From positions 186,001 through 250,000 of the forward strand of contig WIXG01000051.1 in the NCBI GenBank assembly GCA_009869945.1: a stretch of 64,000 bases of DNA, given 5' to 3'. The notes beneath the pieces were generated by a model. The model was not told where the DNA came from. It was given only the letters and a program-made list of their open reading frames with translations, and searched no databases. The position numbers and the translations under genes are program-made. Positions 49,490 to 62,964 of this stretch are shown here, piece by piece; within the stretch, counting starts at the first letter, position 1, and each line of letters starts with the position of its first letter. Origin of the DNA: Mesaphorura yosii (Eukaryota; Arthropoda; Collembola; Poduromorpha; Tullbergiidae).

Positions 49490-52088
49490 TTAATTTTTAT
49501 AAGGTTTATGCTTGCAATTGATTGATTTGAGTTGTGAGTGACGAGCTTGACCAATTCGAGATGCTTTCAGGTTGGACTTGAAGATATTACTAAAACACTG
49601 CACCGCCAATAGATATATTTTTATTTCTACATTTAACAACCACAAAGCCTAGGCTAGGTTTTGCTTTTGGCAGCGTTGACATGTAGTCCCGACCGTTGGG
49701 CTGCGATTACTTATGCATGACAGTGACCTTCTTATAACCTTTGCTAGTCTTCAGATCTCATAATCTCAAGAACTTTCTCGTAACTTCGTTGACCTCATCT
49801 TATGAATTACACCCATTAGGGCTTACAGTTGAAGGTCGCTACGATAGGGTTCTGGAGAATTCGCATAGAATCTCAATAAAGAGAACATTCATTGGGGATG
49901 CTGCCCTGCTTTAACCATTGAGACCAAAGCCAAGGAGCCAGTACATTGGCTAATGGTCCATGTAAAGAGTTCTTTCAGTGCAGACAAGCAAACGTAATGA
50001 AACATTACGAACCGGAAAATGTAAAGTGAAGTTTACTGCATCATAATCTTGGCCCGCCACGACTGGAAATTGCCTGCCATCGAACAAATTTCAATTCCAG
50101 TACGCAGAAGCGCGTACGCATAATGCCCAATTCAAGTACACACTTATAAATGCAATTTGTGCGCGACGCGTGGGGAAATATCCTTTCCAATGCATTTCCG
50201 CCAGTCAAACTTCTTTTCGGATCGGAGTGCGTATCTGTTTCCCTGTTTGTAATGCAGGAAAACATATTTTATCGCAATGGGCGCAATTCCCAAAAGTCAA
50301 TTGAACAAAATTGTCAACATTTTTAAAGAAGATTGTCATGTCATCTCGACGCACTTTTCACCCCAAGTTACTGTCTTCGCCTCGGCGCGCCTGTCCTTCC
50401 TTCCTCTTGTGTATTTTGCCTTGCTTTCCAAAATGAATGTGATGCGATGCATTTTGTTCAAGTTTTGTATCCGAAAACTTTCTGAAATGGAAAAGTCTCC
50501 GTGTCTCAGCGATATGCATGGGTTGCGTATCGTGAAAGTTTCGCTGATGTTGATCACGTCATGTACTCTGCATCAATTCGGCGCTTGTTGTCGCTGTTAT
50601 TGTTGGTGTGGTTTCCCTTTCATCGTTCACGCTCACGTAGTCTTCGAATACTTCTTTTGCTCAATTTTTAACATCAACAGGAACAAAATAAATTTTTGAG
50701 ATATTGTACGCACAACAGTACACAAATGATGCTCACAAAAGAGTGTGGAGTCATTTTCATTCTTCTTCGTCTTTCACTTGTTCACTCTCCGCTCAGCTGA
50801 GCCACAACCGCATGAAGGAGAAGGAATAGTCTTGGACTGGCATCCGGTTGGAACGGATGAAACAAATTCTCAGTTGGCTCAACTCGTGAGATTCTGCTCC
50901 GGTCTTTCTACCTGCCTGCCTCTGCCGACTGCATTTATTATTAACAACAATCTCCAACCGCAAAGAATACACGCTTCACTCTTCTCGTTCTCGTCCTAAA
51001 AATACACCATACCAGTGAGATTCAGATTCAGTGAAGCCAGAAAGAAAGAACGCTACAATGTTTTAAACTCAACCAACCGATCAAAATCAACATTGGTGCA
51101 TTGTGCATTCGGTAATTGTTGGTTCATTATTTTGGAAACGGCTGCTGCTTTGGTGTTCTCCATTGAAGAAGTGGTCGGTTCCTTTAAAAAAAGTACTGTT
51201 TTTCATACTTGAATAACTTGAATCACAAAGAACAAGTGCACGATCCACGATTCACGAACAGAGGCGGCACGACGTTGCTGTTGAGGATAATCATATGCTC
51301 AGGATAAGAAATTGTTCATGTGCAAAACGCAACACGCCTGGAACAGCGCTGAAACAGAACAGAATAAATTGTAGACAGGAAATTCCATAAACACGAAATC
51401 TCGTGGGTTAATAATAAACGCCGTGTTTCCGAATAATTTAACTCGTGGATTTTATTCGGCTGGACTCTTTTGTATTTATCACCGTGCTGGTGCGGGACGC
51501 GGCAGCATAGCACAGCGAACAAAAGAGAATGAAACGAATGCATAGTTTAACTCCTGTGCCCGTGTTCTATCTCGAATTAATTCCAGTTCCACCGGCACCG
51601 CCATCAACTTTCTCTATAAATGTTTAATGGAGTCGATTGTGGAAATTCTGACTTTTGTGGTGGGAAAATTTTATAATGCTCGAATTCGAGTGGAAAATGT
51701 TCCGTCATAAACTTAAAATTTCGAAATGCTCCTGTCGTAAAGATTAGTATCAACCTGGTTTTAGCGAAACTGTGAACGTGAGTACTCATAAATGCAAAAG
51801 TAAGGAAGTCTAGTGTGATGTGCAATTGCTTGGAATTTACGGCTTGATTTTGCGTACGTACGCTGAAAGTCAAACTTTTCACCTACATCCAACTGCTACT
51901 GAACACATCAGCAAGTGTGCTATAAAAATTAAAAATACATTTATGACACATTTATCAATGTAATGCGGCTGTTGACTAGATTCAGGCTCGGAACATGCGG
52001 GTGACTTCATGTTAAGAAGTTTAAAGTGTCCAAGAGGTATGGGAAAAAAGAAGCTGGACGAACGTTGAATTTATCTTCTCATCGCATC
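49490..52088. other. Divergent intergenic region, GNAT gene to right Ig gene
   Basis: About 2.6 kb between the starts of two divergently oriented genes, which must contain both promoters. The 140-codon open frame at 50277-50699 has no recognisable domain and an atypical residue make-up, so it is not called. No TATA box or other motif could be assigned with confidence. An in-frame TGA at 52002-52004 closes the frame upstream of the right Ig gene. Confidence 0.5.
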
Positions 52089-52200
52089 ATGCAGGATACT
52101 GAAGTAACCATGAAGCGAGCCATGAAAGATGTAAATTTTCGACAGATTAACACACTCAACACACTTTGCCTTTTCATTCTTCTGTGTCTAGCGCTCACAG
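52089..52200 (+). CDS. Right Ig-domain protein, exon 1 (start and signal peptide)
   Basis: First coding exon of the right Ig gene. After the in-frame stop at 52002-52004 the first ATG in frame is at 52089; a second at 52110 (ACCATGA) gives a tighter leader. Both lead into a hydrophobic run (LCLFILLCLALT) typical of a signal peptide. The exon ends at an ACAG/GTAAGA donor with the first base of a Gly codon, which is completed by the phase-1 acceptor at 58933 to give Gly-Val-Thr-Gly-Val-His, the same junction residues as in the left gene. The leader sequence itself is not recognisably related to that of the left paralog. Confidence 0.82.
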
Positions 52201-55200
52201 GTAAGAACACACCTTCTGGTGAATGATTTTTAAGTTATAGTTAAATAGAGAAATACGCAACTGATTTATAAATACACACTTTTCTAACCTGAATGAGCTC
52301 CAAAAACCCGAATTTCGGTTTCCGTATTCAGACTACCATGTATTGCAAATCATGCGAACTCATTCGTGCGTTAATTCGTGCGCAAGCCAAACCACGAATG
52401 TGAGCCATAGAAAACCGCCCGCCACATGCCATAATGTGTTCATTAGGCATAAAATTTTTTAATGAATATAACTTTTTCTGTGTACATTTTTCTTTCTCTC
52501 GCTTGCGCCCACTTAAAATTTATATGACTTTGTCGTTTCCCCGCATCTCACTTGCACGAGTGCGAAGAGTCGGACTTTCTAATTTCTCGCTGAATTTTTC
52601 TTACAAATATCTGCATCAGTGGCCTGGTGGACTTTCTCTCAGCTTTTAGACTGTTGCCGCTGCCTCTCTTCGCCCTGAAAAGTTAAGTGGTTAGAATAAA
52701 TGGAATTACGAATTATATGTATCTTTTTCTCCAACTTGAACTTTTTTGACTTCTTTCTGCGGACTCGGCTCCCCTTTCTCTCGCCTTCTCTCATTTCATT
52801 TTCTAGATGCTGATCAAAGATACCCGCACCCGCATGATGCATCTCGTACAGTATGCAGTGACAGCATGCAGAAATAGGCTCAAGTGGGGAGAAGGAAAAG
52901 CCAACCTCAAATATATAATGCATGAGACCTGCAGGCTGAAGCACGGCCATCAGAAAGCGAACTCGATGCAGAGCAGAAACCAGAAACGAATGAATTTGCC
53001 TTTTTAATGTTTATAAAGATTTTCCGAACCTTTTTTAGATTTTGATGTGTTTACTTTGGAATCTGATTTGACAGCTTCTCATAATACTCGTGATGCAGCC
53101 ATTGCAATAAATGCAATGCGCTGTCGAAGTTCCCTTTCATTCCCTTATTGCAAAGATTTATAATAGAAAAATGCGCAGGAGGGAGAATAACTTTTCCAGT
53201 TTTGTGGAGATTATTTTCTTGTTTATATCTTTTCTGCCCAAGTCGCATGGGCACTACTTTCACTGCATTTTGCCTCAAAGTAAGATAAAAATGCAATAGT
53301 TTTATGATACTTCTAGACGCTGCACGCTCTCGGTCTCGGACTGCGTGTTTCATCTCTTAAGAAAAGGCACGCGGGACGCGGAGATGCGTGCTGCAGCGAC
53401 TTTTTTAAATGGTAGTCACAGCTTTTAAGACTGCACGATCTCGAGAAGGAACAACAAAGGAAGCGGAAGAGACGACAAAACCCGCTGCCGCTGCTGGCAA
53501 AGAACCACCGGGATGCATTAACGTCCTTGTTTTATCTGCACATCTTCGTTGGAAGCTGTGGGCTCGCTCTCCCTTTCTTCTTTCATTCAAGGAACTTTTA
53601 TCTGCTCCAGGCGTAATGCACGTCTTAGGCAATAAGAAGATTCCTTTTACGACCTACAAAATAGAAAATTGGACTGTTGTCATAAGCAAATGAGCAAAGA
53701 GGAAATTCTGACGGGAGAACACGGAAGATTCTTTTTTAATTGAAGACCTGGAATAAACCGGCTAGGATTAAACCCGCATGACCGAATCACCGGACACAGA
53801 CAAAAAAACACAGACGTTTCATCCAAATAATGAAACCTTTGTGAATTACATTTAAAAACATTCATACAAAGATCTTTCGTTGAAATTGACTTAAGGTTTA
53901 GTTTGTCAAGTACATTTATTCTTGTTTAGTATTGCGGCTACGCGACAAGGGCGACGACGCTGGCGATGTGAACAAGACTTGCGAGTTCGGTTGAGAGTCT
54001 CTTACTCTTACTGAAGTGCACTTGGGCTGACATGCTGGGTGTGTTATGTAATTACATGATCAATTATTACCGTACACCGTACGCCTTACATGCGCTGGGA
54101 AAGAACAATGAAATTCTGTAAATACGCAGCAAGATGGTGGACCACATGGGTGTAATATTTCCCATATTTGGCACATCAATTCATTTTCGTGCTCTCTCCA
54201 GGCATTCCAACGTTCGCTTGCCTCGTTGAAAGCTCTGTGAATTATGACTTGTGATGTGACTTGGCATCAATTGAACTCTGTCATAATACAAGTGAGGTTA
54301 ATGATTCAAACACCACGCCCAATGACGGAGCTGAAAGTACTTTTGAAGGAGCAGGCAGCAGATTTTTTTTCGCTTTTAGACATTTTGTAAGAAAAATTTG
54401 GCTTTAAGCGGCCATGTTAAGAAGCCTAATTATAAATTAAACGAAAATGGACTATGCAAACTCAAAATTCACTTACTTGTATTAGAAACTCGACCCAAAT
54501 CAAACCAGATCATAAGTGTTCTTGGAAGAATCAGGGTAATTGAATTATTTACGACTTTGGTGCAAAAATTACTGCAACCGCAAATTATAAATGTAAAAGC
54601 CAGCGGTCTTTTATAATTGCCTTTGCCAAATATTAATCCGTACGCCGTAATAACCTCAATTCAATGCCACAAATCGATACCACACTCATTACAATCAAAT
54701 GGCAACACTCGAGTTGATCTTGCTTGCAAACTTGCATTACTGCGAGCATCAAAGTTTACTTGATCAAGTTTCACTTTTAAGCGCAAAGTCATGCTCCATG
54801 CAGAACGTGCCCATAAAGCGACCAGCCATGCATTCACCAGGCCATACAAAAAAATTTATATTTGTCATTTGCACGAAGTTCCAGAGTTTGGTCCGGAAGC
54901 AAGCTTTAACAAGCCAATTTGTTATTGCATCTCTGGCAATAACCAAATGACATTAAGCACATTAATACATCATTTGTCTCTTCCTTTATGATCACTACTC
55001 ACTGCACTTTCTCGTGGGAACGTGGCAGTTTACTGCGTAAACTCACACAGTATGGGCTTCACCTTATATTTTAATTTTCTCATGCAATTCTCATTTCTTG
55101 CGGTTTTGGGAAGTTTGCTTTGCAAAATACATACATACTGTGAGTCTGCTGGTTTACATATCACTTTAGGATGCAGTCTCGTGATTTTTGTTTTATGAGG

Positions 55201-58200
55201 CATCTGAGGTTTGAAAATAGCACTGGCTTCTGATGATGAACTGAGTCATGGCTACAATGCTTTCGGGTGAGGAATTTTGCGATTTGAATTGAAAATCCAC
55301 TCAAGCGAACGCAGATTGTGAAGTCTGTGAGACGTAATTATTAATGATTTATGGTTTTTCGGATTCTGCGTCTCGTAACTGTTGTAAAAATTTTGAATAT
55401 TTATGAGACATTTCCAATGTAAATAATTTCGTTCACGAAACCCAAGTGAAAGAAAGCATGCGATCGCATCTTGCACGAGCCTGGATGATGTAAACGTGGA
55501 AGGTGTAAAAGATGCGAAGGCACAGAGTACGAATGGGTTTATCAGGACGCGGCGAAATGTTAGCCATTTTTTCAAGCATCGCAAAGCTAAAGCAGAAAAT
55601 GAGTCCACAACACCACGACGATACAAACAGGTGCAAATGCTTGGGTTTGCTTCGGCTTGGATTGAGAGTTAAATTAAAATGCCAACGCAATGACCAATCA
55701 GGTTCTTTTCTGTCCTCCGTGACTTTCTTGAGTTTCACTTAAACGGAGAGAAGTCTAACTCTGTGGTGCGGTTGCTGGTGAAGACTTCATATCAGTATCA
55801 AACGAAATATGCTTGTACGTGATTCCAACTTTTCATTCTTTAGATTCACATTTGATGAGAAATGAAGAGAGAAGAGAACCGTGGACGAAGGAGAAGCAGA
55901 ACAAAAGTAGCTCGTTCAAGTCGTGATCCGAATAATTTCACATTATACCAAGGCAAAGGCAACGTTGAAGACTGCTGCTGCTATTTTAAAGTCCCACTTT
56001 CTCTCTGTACTGGCACTGACTTCCGTTTCTTGAACTTCTTCCCTTAAGCGAGCATATGCTTTCTTTAATGCAAAAAGGAAATGTGTGAATAAAGTGTGGA
56101 AGCTTAGCCGTGCCAAAGTTTGGCTTGGCATGGCGAAAAAGTCGATTGAGATCTTATTCCTGCATTTTGCTCGGCAATTCCCATGTAACGTGACTTTACT
56201 CTTAGTTTAATATTGCGTATCCTGCGTTAGCTTCCAATGTGGTTGACTAACACTATTCATGCATTAGTAATAGAAATGGAATTATTGTTTGAGTGAGCAA
56301 AAGGTGGATCGGATGAAGAATTGCTAATGCACTGCACTTGGCACAGCTCAGCCGTCCCTCATCTGTGAGATGAGTCTGTAACTGGAATTTATGCAAAAGT
56401 TTGAACTTGTCTCTGTCTGACTTTTGTCTTCGGGAAATCAAAATTAGTCTTCACTTTATTTGCTGCTCCTAGCCGACATAATCCGACATTTTATGTCTAA
56501 TCGGCGGCACGAAAGCCAAAGATTATGTGGACGGTCATCATAATTTAGAATGGTCTCATGCTTTCAGGTGCAAATTGTTCTACTGCAGCTTCCGTCTTTG
56601 CAATATGACTTCGTAAAGGGCTTGTTCAGGCCCAGAATGCTTAATGGCACACCGTTGCACTTTATTGAAGCAGCATTTTTGAAAACACTTTCCACATCCT
56701 TCCAGATTGTGCGTGCAGTGCAGTGAGGGTCTCGGGAGTTTTTGGAACGCGTGGAACATAAATTGAAATAAATTGTTCTTTCCTGTAATCAATGGGAATT
56801 GGGAATGCTTTCGCGGTAAACTTTTATATGGACCAGACTCTGCCCGATCTTGCTTATGGTTGTACCATGGCACAAGGCTCTTTGCCACCGCGTTGCCATT
56901 TTGGTATGGTGCAGTTGCAATCCCGAAAAACCTGGTACGATTCTCTGTTTGGGTCTTCGCGAACCCTCTCTTGTGTTTTAGGTCATTACCGTCACCTCCC
57001 ACAAACACAAACTCTGCGGTGATGAAATTGATACCGATACATTTTCTCAAATTGGTTCACTTCACATCGGCGCTCCTTACTGCTTCGTGGTCGGTGTGCC
57101 TTGGATAAGGATCTACACATTGAGTAAACCAAGCCAGGCTAGTCAGCTGTAATATACAGAGTAACATCAAATGTCGGCACTAAACGTTATTAATGTATTA
57201 ATATCGAGTATAAATTCATTGCGGTGAAGGTTAGTCCAGACTTCCAGAATCCTTAGAACGTGATCATGGCTCGGGCCTTTTCAATTTACGCCTGATAGTT
57301 TCAATTTTCTTGATTACATGAACTTACTCGGATCTTGCAGACATTTGTGCTTTACGGAAATGCGAAGACTTGTTTCATATTACAAGCCTCACAGCCTATT
57401 AAAACAAGCAGTGAGTAGAGACGGAAAGATTTCTCGTCGCTTTCATGCCATAAGAAGTGTCTGGATAAAGCACAGTAAAGAGAATCAGTAAAAGAGTGTG
57501 ATCTATTTTGTTACCTCGTAGCGAATTTTTACATAATAATTTCATTTAACGCAGGTGCATACCAGATCAATCAGTGGAAATGACTTCGAATAATTTCGCA
57601 TACCACTTCTATTTATCCCTAATAGTAAGTGAGATTAGCATAATTTTGCTTCTCGGGGTCGGTTCGTATCGACCAACACCAAGGTCTGTCTATGCGAAAA
57701 TACCTCTATGGACTATAATATTCGGAATCAAATATTTAGACACAGGCGGCGATGACAATCAGTGTACTTGTTTGAAACAATGACAACTTGTGACTGACTA
57801 ATTTGACGATTGCAAATTTTTAGTATGTTTCTGATGATTGGTATGCCGTTTCCGTTAAGATTTACAAGCCGCCGTGATAAAAAAAATAATTGACCTGTTT
57901 ACCACAATCAGGCGCCATGATTTCTGGTGAACATTTTAATTTGGCTTTGTTAGAACAATGGAGCCCAACTGTAGGCACCCTCCGCCTGTTTTGGAATATT
58001 GTCGCTTTGTAATCCAACAAAATTATTTATGAAGTGAAATTCAGCGTTTTTAATCGCATCTTTGAACCTTTGATGGCTGCCAAGGCGTGTTGAATTGAAG
58101 TCATAACGCGTCTAGTTGAACTGGGACGTTACAAGCTGAAGGGGGACGTAGAGTAGATTAGCACATGTTATGCCAGCCAAATTAATCCATGAGCATGGCG

Positions 58201-58932
58201 TGGGCTGCACGCAATTACTGTAATTACCTCTCGCAAAGAACATTATGAGCAAGTTGAACTTACGGTTGACTTATCCAATTTATTACTGCATGCTTCCTAA
58301 TACCCTGCTTTAGAAGTTTACACTGTCAGGAGTTTGAGCTATAACATAACAAGCATCACCAGTCAGAAAGGAAGTAATTAATACTGTTAGTGTCCATTCA
58401 AGTAAATAAAACTGCTGAGAGCATTGCGCGGCCAAAGTTTAATTATTCTTCATTTAATCCATATTTCGCCAAAATCGATGCGATTCTTATGCCCATGAGT
58501 GCATGTATGGAATGGGAGATGAGAATTATCTAATTATCAGATGAGTTTATGTCCTCTTTGCCATTGTTGTGCACGATGTCATCCATGAACGACATTTTCA
58601 ACTCTTTGAAATGTGACGAGAATTGTTGAGCTCAGAAGTGCCACCGCTGCCGGATTTTTGCATAATGAGGATCTTCTTCATTTCTCTTCTAACACCGTGT
58701 ATCCGTCGCGTAGGCGTATGTACATCGAACGAATCCATCAAATCATACGTAAAATTCTGTAAGCTCACGAAGAAATGAGCACGGTTTTGATGTTAAGCCA
58801 TTGAACTCATCAGCTTGATTTAGAGAACTATTTTGTAATTCAACAAGTGTGTTGCGCTCAAGTTTCTCCTCGTAATTCCCCGTGCTGCTGATTCTGTCAC
58901 GGTCTTATCAGTTACTTGCTCTTGTTTTTCAG
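52201..58932 (+). other. Intron 1 of the right Ig gene (6.7 kb)
   Basis: Runs from GTAAGA at 52201 to TTGTTTTTCAG at 58932. No nested gene is supported. The overlapping open frames at 56580-57108 (156 codons minus, 111 plus) have no domain I recognise. I saw no similarity to intron 1 of the left paralog near the exon borders. Confidence 0.75.
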
Positions 58933-59298
58933 GAGTCACTGGTGTGCATATTAAGGATCTCAAAGTGCCTCGTCTCATTCAAAATGGCACAGTGGAGTAT
59001 GTCATTCTTGACTGCGATTACACACTCGACGAAGCCGAGCGACCAGGCCTGGTCGTGAAATGGTTCTTCAAAGATGAGCAGTCTCCAGTCTACCAGTGGA
59101 TTCCCAATCAACGACCGAAAGCGTTGGGTATCCTCCGAGGGAAACTGAATTTGGAGTATCAGGCATCGCCGGATGCATACAAAATGTATCGGGCGCTGCA
59201 AATTTATCAGCCTTCCGTCAACCTCAGCGGAGTTTATTTGTGCCGAGTATCAACGTTTGCTGGTGAAGCATACAAAGCAGCTAGAATGATTGTTTTTG
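58933..59298 (+). CDS. Right Ig-domain protein, exon 2 (V-type immunoglobulin domain)
   Basis: This 366-bp phase 1-1 exon is the counterpart of the left gene's exon at 8944-8579. It starts after TTTTTCAG and ends at G/GTAAGT. Counting from the Met at 52089, it supplies residues 38-159 with Ig-fold Cys65, Trp81 and Cys141, the tyrosine corner SGVYLC, and possible N-glycosylation at Asn55 and Asn134. Nine of 121 whole codons change the residue relative to the left copy, against 55 base differences, so most change is silent and both copies are under purifying selection. The part from Leu69 (59025) to Pro99 (59117) is almost identical in DNA to the left copy. Likely role: extracellular recognition or adhesion, inferred from the fold and signal peptide only. 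Confidence 0.92.
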
Positions 59299-62200
59299 GT
59301 AAGTGAACAAGTGAAATTGCATGTCGTCGCCTATTTACAGTACAGCAGTTGCAGTTGTGCAGTTGTCGGGAAGGATGAATTGGGTTGGGGTTTGTAGTCC
59401 GTTTTCAATTCTTCGCTGGTTTGCATGCTCGAGTAGCATTAAACTAACATAAATTATCAGACAATGGTTAGGTTCCTTCTAATAAGGTAAATAGATTACA
59501 TTTCATGCAATTCCTCTAAAACATGCTGCATACATGCCTTTTTTCTCTCCTGCATTTGCATTTGCTGATTGCATGGAATTACTTTCTCCAGACTTCAAGG
59601 CGAGAATCGAAATCATTGAATCAAATTGAAAATGTACATTGAATACCAACATTGGTTGTTTAACCTTTTAAGCTGGGGTTACTAACTTAAACTAATCCAG
59701 AAAACAGACTTGTAGGTTGGACAAATCGCGCTTGTTCTAATTGACAAAGGGCAATGAATATTTCGATAAAAAATGCCCACATTGGGTAGTATGCCAAATG
59801 CAAGAGAACCAAATCCTATTCATCTTCGTTCTCCCCACTCGACAAATCTCATTTTGCGAAAGCCAAGTCACCTAATATCCACTGCTCCCTGACTTGTGAA
59901 TAAATGACCTCCAAAATAATGCCAGCAGAGGTTATGTTGTTGAATTAACCAATGTCAAGATATGAAAGATTAGGTTGGGTGGAAAGGAACCTGTTCCCAA
60001 ACTTTCCACAACAAAATACGGGCATTACAAATTGAGTGGCGAGAGCAGGCGATTAGTCTTATTCTCATCAACCCTGACTTTCTCTTCCGAAAGCATGACA
60101 CGGGCAATTTATATGAGGACGTTACGTGAGGGTAACTGCAGAGAACATTACCCTTGCCCATTCTTCCTGGAAAACTAGAATATATGGAATAATACGAAAC
60201 CAGACCAGAAAGGCCGGTAAAAAGTGAAAAGGTTAACCAAGACAGATGAGAATTAAATTTCAGTTGACTGGGAATTCACCTCGGCTTGCGCTCTTTTTCA
60301 TTATTCCATTGCTTCGAGGTTTCATAAGCACTAAACCGCAGCCTGTGGCATCCCATCTCAATACGTCCAGTGCTTCAAAAGAGAAAGTTACACAGGCTAT
60401 CACCATTTGTAGAATCAGATTTGAGTCCACACAAAGGTTAAAGTTAACTTTACGATTACCGAATTATCGAAAAGAATGATAGTGCGAAAGTTCAAGCTGA
60501 AACTGAAACCGGCCAAAATCTTTTCAATCGAGACTGCCCTGAGGGGAAACGGCAAAAAAAGTCATGGCCTGCAATGTAAAGTCTCGAATTTGAACGAATA
60601 CGATTCGTAGATTCAATTGGTGTTCATTTCGGGGCACTGATGCTGATATCAGTTGGCAGGGATATCCTCAAGAGAGTTGCGGTTGGGTCATGCTTACTGG
60701 TCGCTGGTCAGTTCAAACTCTGCCTTTCCTCTCACAAAACTTGTTATCCAAACTTGAACTTGAACGAATGTCAGGAAACATGATGCCCCTTAATATTTAC
60801 GAGTGCCTGAATGGCGAGGGTAGATTTGAATAGATTCATGGATTCGTGAAGAAACAGCAAAGTCTATTTGTTGCGTCATAAATTCGGCTTAGTCCATCGT
60901 AGGCATTACTTTAGTCAATTTAGTATGTTCTGGACACTCGAAAGGAAAGAGAATCCCTCAGCAATTCAACACAGCGCAACGCTGGTGAATGCATGCCCAG
61001 AGCACAGACACAAACTCGTGGTCGTGTCCGGATAAGCAAGAAAAGGACAACCAAACCAGTCATCATCCCAAAGCATAACGACTGTGCAAGTGAAAGTGGA
61101 CGCGAAAGAGGCCATCTCATTTTCACCATATAATGGATTACTATTGTGGCTGTATTTCTCTTTTTGCCCGAAGATCCGAGATCCTTCTCCTCTGTCGTCC
61201 TCTCTTCATCTTGCATTCAAGACGAAGCATTTTGTGGTGTGATGCTGGCTAGAAAAGATAATCGTATTACCTTCACTTACACTTCTTGACTTTTCCTTCC
61301 TAAATCCCTTCCGTGGTGTTCTAAATTCTCAGATACCTATACCGCTGCACCGCGCTGTCTGGTCGTCCCTCACTGCGTCGTAAATAGTTACAAACCTCCG
61401 TATAATTATTTGGTATACGAGCAACAAATAAAAGTAAGCCTGTATTATGGATTCGCAAGAAATATACTGCTCCATAAATAATGACCGCAATTCACGCTCG
61501 AAAAGTAAAAGGATGAAGAGATGTGTGGGTGCGTCATGCTAAAGCTTCACCTCTCAAAATTTGCTTCTACAGAGTCAGTATCTGGCAATCTGCATGCTCC
61601 TTGTCTTCGAGATTTCAAAGATTCTACTAATTTAATTAAACCTCCCGGGTTTAATTCGAACAATTCGCAAATGAGTCTATTTGAAATCAGATTGCACGAA
61701 ATTAAATTCTAATTCTTTCATTAAAAAAGACTGTTTGAGTTTCAACGAAGAAGCAATCTTAATCATGAGACACAATTTCCTATGCTCAGGTTTCGACTTT
61801 ATCCTATGCCTTTTAACAGCTTAATCGCAGGAATTGACCTAGTTTATGAATCCATTTGATTGTCCTTGTATTTGCATACAGTATTACTCCTTCTTCAAGT
61901 GTACGAATATTTTAAGAGGAACTGCAGCAACAGCCAGCTTCCCTTTTCTAATTCCAGTTCTAAGCACTTCCATAATTTTGCCGGGGACCAGACGGACGAG
62001 AAATATGTGACACTAGTCTGTGCGCTCTCGGAATTTATTGACCGGGCTGTCACTGCATACAGCATTCCAGCAGAACAGATCTTCTCGGACATGCTGTGCT
62101 GCACTGCAGTGCGGAGTGCAATCGCTGAATCAAAGCCCTGAAGTGAAAAGTTCTAGCTCAAGTATAAATCAGATTGTCAAAACTGTAATACATCATTTTT

Positions 62201-62964
62201 GTCTTGAGCCCAGACAAACTCCGAGCGCAAAAAACTAATTTCATTGTCAAAGAAAGGGCAGGCGAACTTTTGGCTCGACTAGCCTGCAGCCGTTAACCGA
62301 AACGCAATGTCGCCCACTCAGTTTGGTGGATTACGCCTTGGATACTGTAAACTCGTAAAAGAGCTTACTGAAAAGTCGCTTGTAGTTCATGAATCATGCA
62401 TGTTGCTTCGAAGATCAATTATTCAAAAATTCTTGGTTTAGGATTCTGTTAGAAGTGGCAGTAAATGCGTATTTAATGACGCGCCGGCTCGTCTAAATCG
62501 ATAACGAGAATCTCGGAAGTTCACCCACCGTTTAACTTTATTTATGTTTTGAGTTCCGAATGAGTAAAAATGAAAGATTAACCGCGATGCTTCTTAAAAT
62601 CGTCCCAATCGTGGAGAGAGGCTTTGGCATAAATTATAGACAAATTGGATGTAGCGGCTGCCTCTATTTCAAGTTTTATTTGAAACCTCATCAAAGCATC
62701 CTTATGAGAATTTTATGGATCCAGATTTTACGACAGTACTCAAAAGAAGGAGATTTTTGGACTCCTTAACAAAGCAACAGAAGATTTATTGATCCTGATT
62801 TGCATTAATGCTTTCCCTTCCATTACATGCATTAACACTATCCTTGCAAATGAGATATGGATGAGTGGGCAGATGTTCTGACAGTTTTATGGTGCATCAA
62901 CTTTCAAATAATGAGCGATGCAATCTCGGCAATTTACAATTAACTCTAAATTTCCCTCTTCTAG
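59299..62964 (+). other. Intron 2 of the right Ig gene (3.7 kb)
   Basis: Bounded by GTAAGT at 59299 and CCCTCTTCTAG at 62964; it joins phase 1 to phase 1, producing an Ala codon. The short open frames inside have no recognisable domain and I see no repeat or RNA gene. Confidence 0.75.

Noticed and set aside
50277..50699. A 140-codon plus-strand open frame upstream of the right Ig gene.
   Set aside because: Cys/Phe/His-rich composition with no recognisable family and a poor start context; likely chance or part of a promoter region.
56580..57108. A 156-codon minus frame with a Cys-rich end and an overlapping 111-codon plus frame inside intron 1 of the right Ig gene.
   Set aside because: The cysteines do not form a pattern I recognise and there is no leader peptide; the antisense frame is equally open, so there is no sign of coding constraint.
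57655..57680. GGTTCGTATCGACC, resembling a tRNA B box.
   Set aside because: No matching A box or foldable cloverleaf around it.
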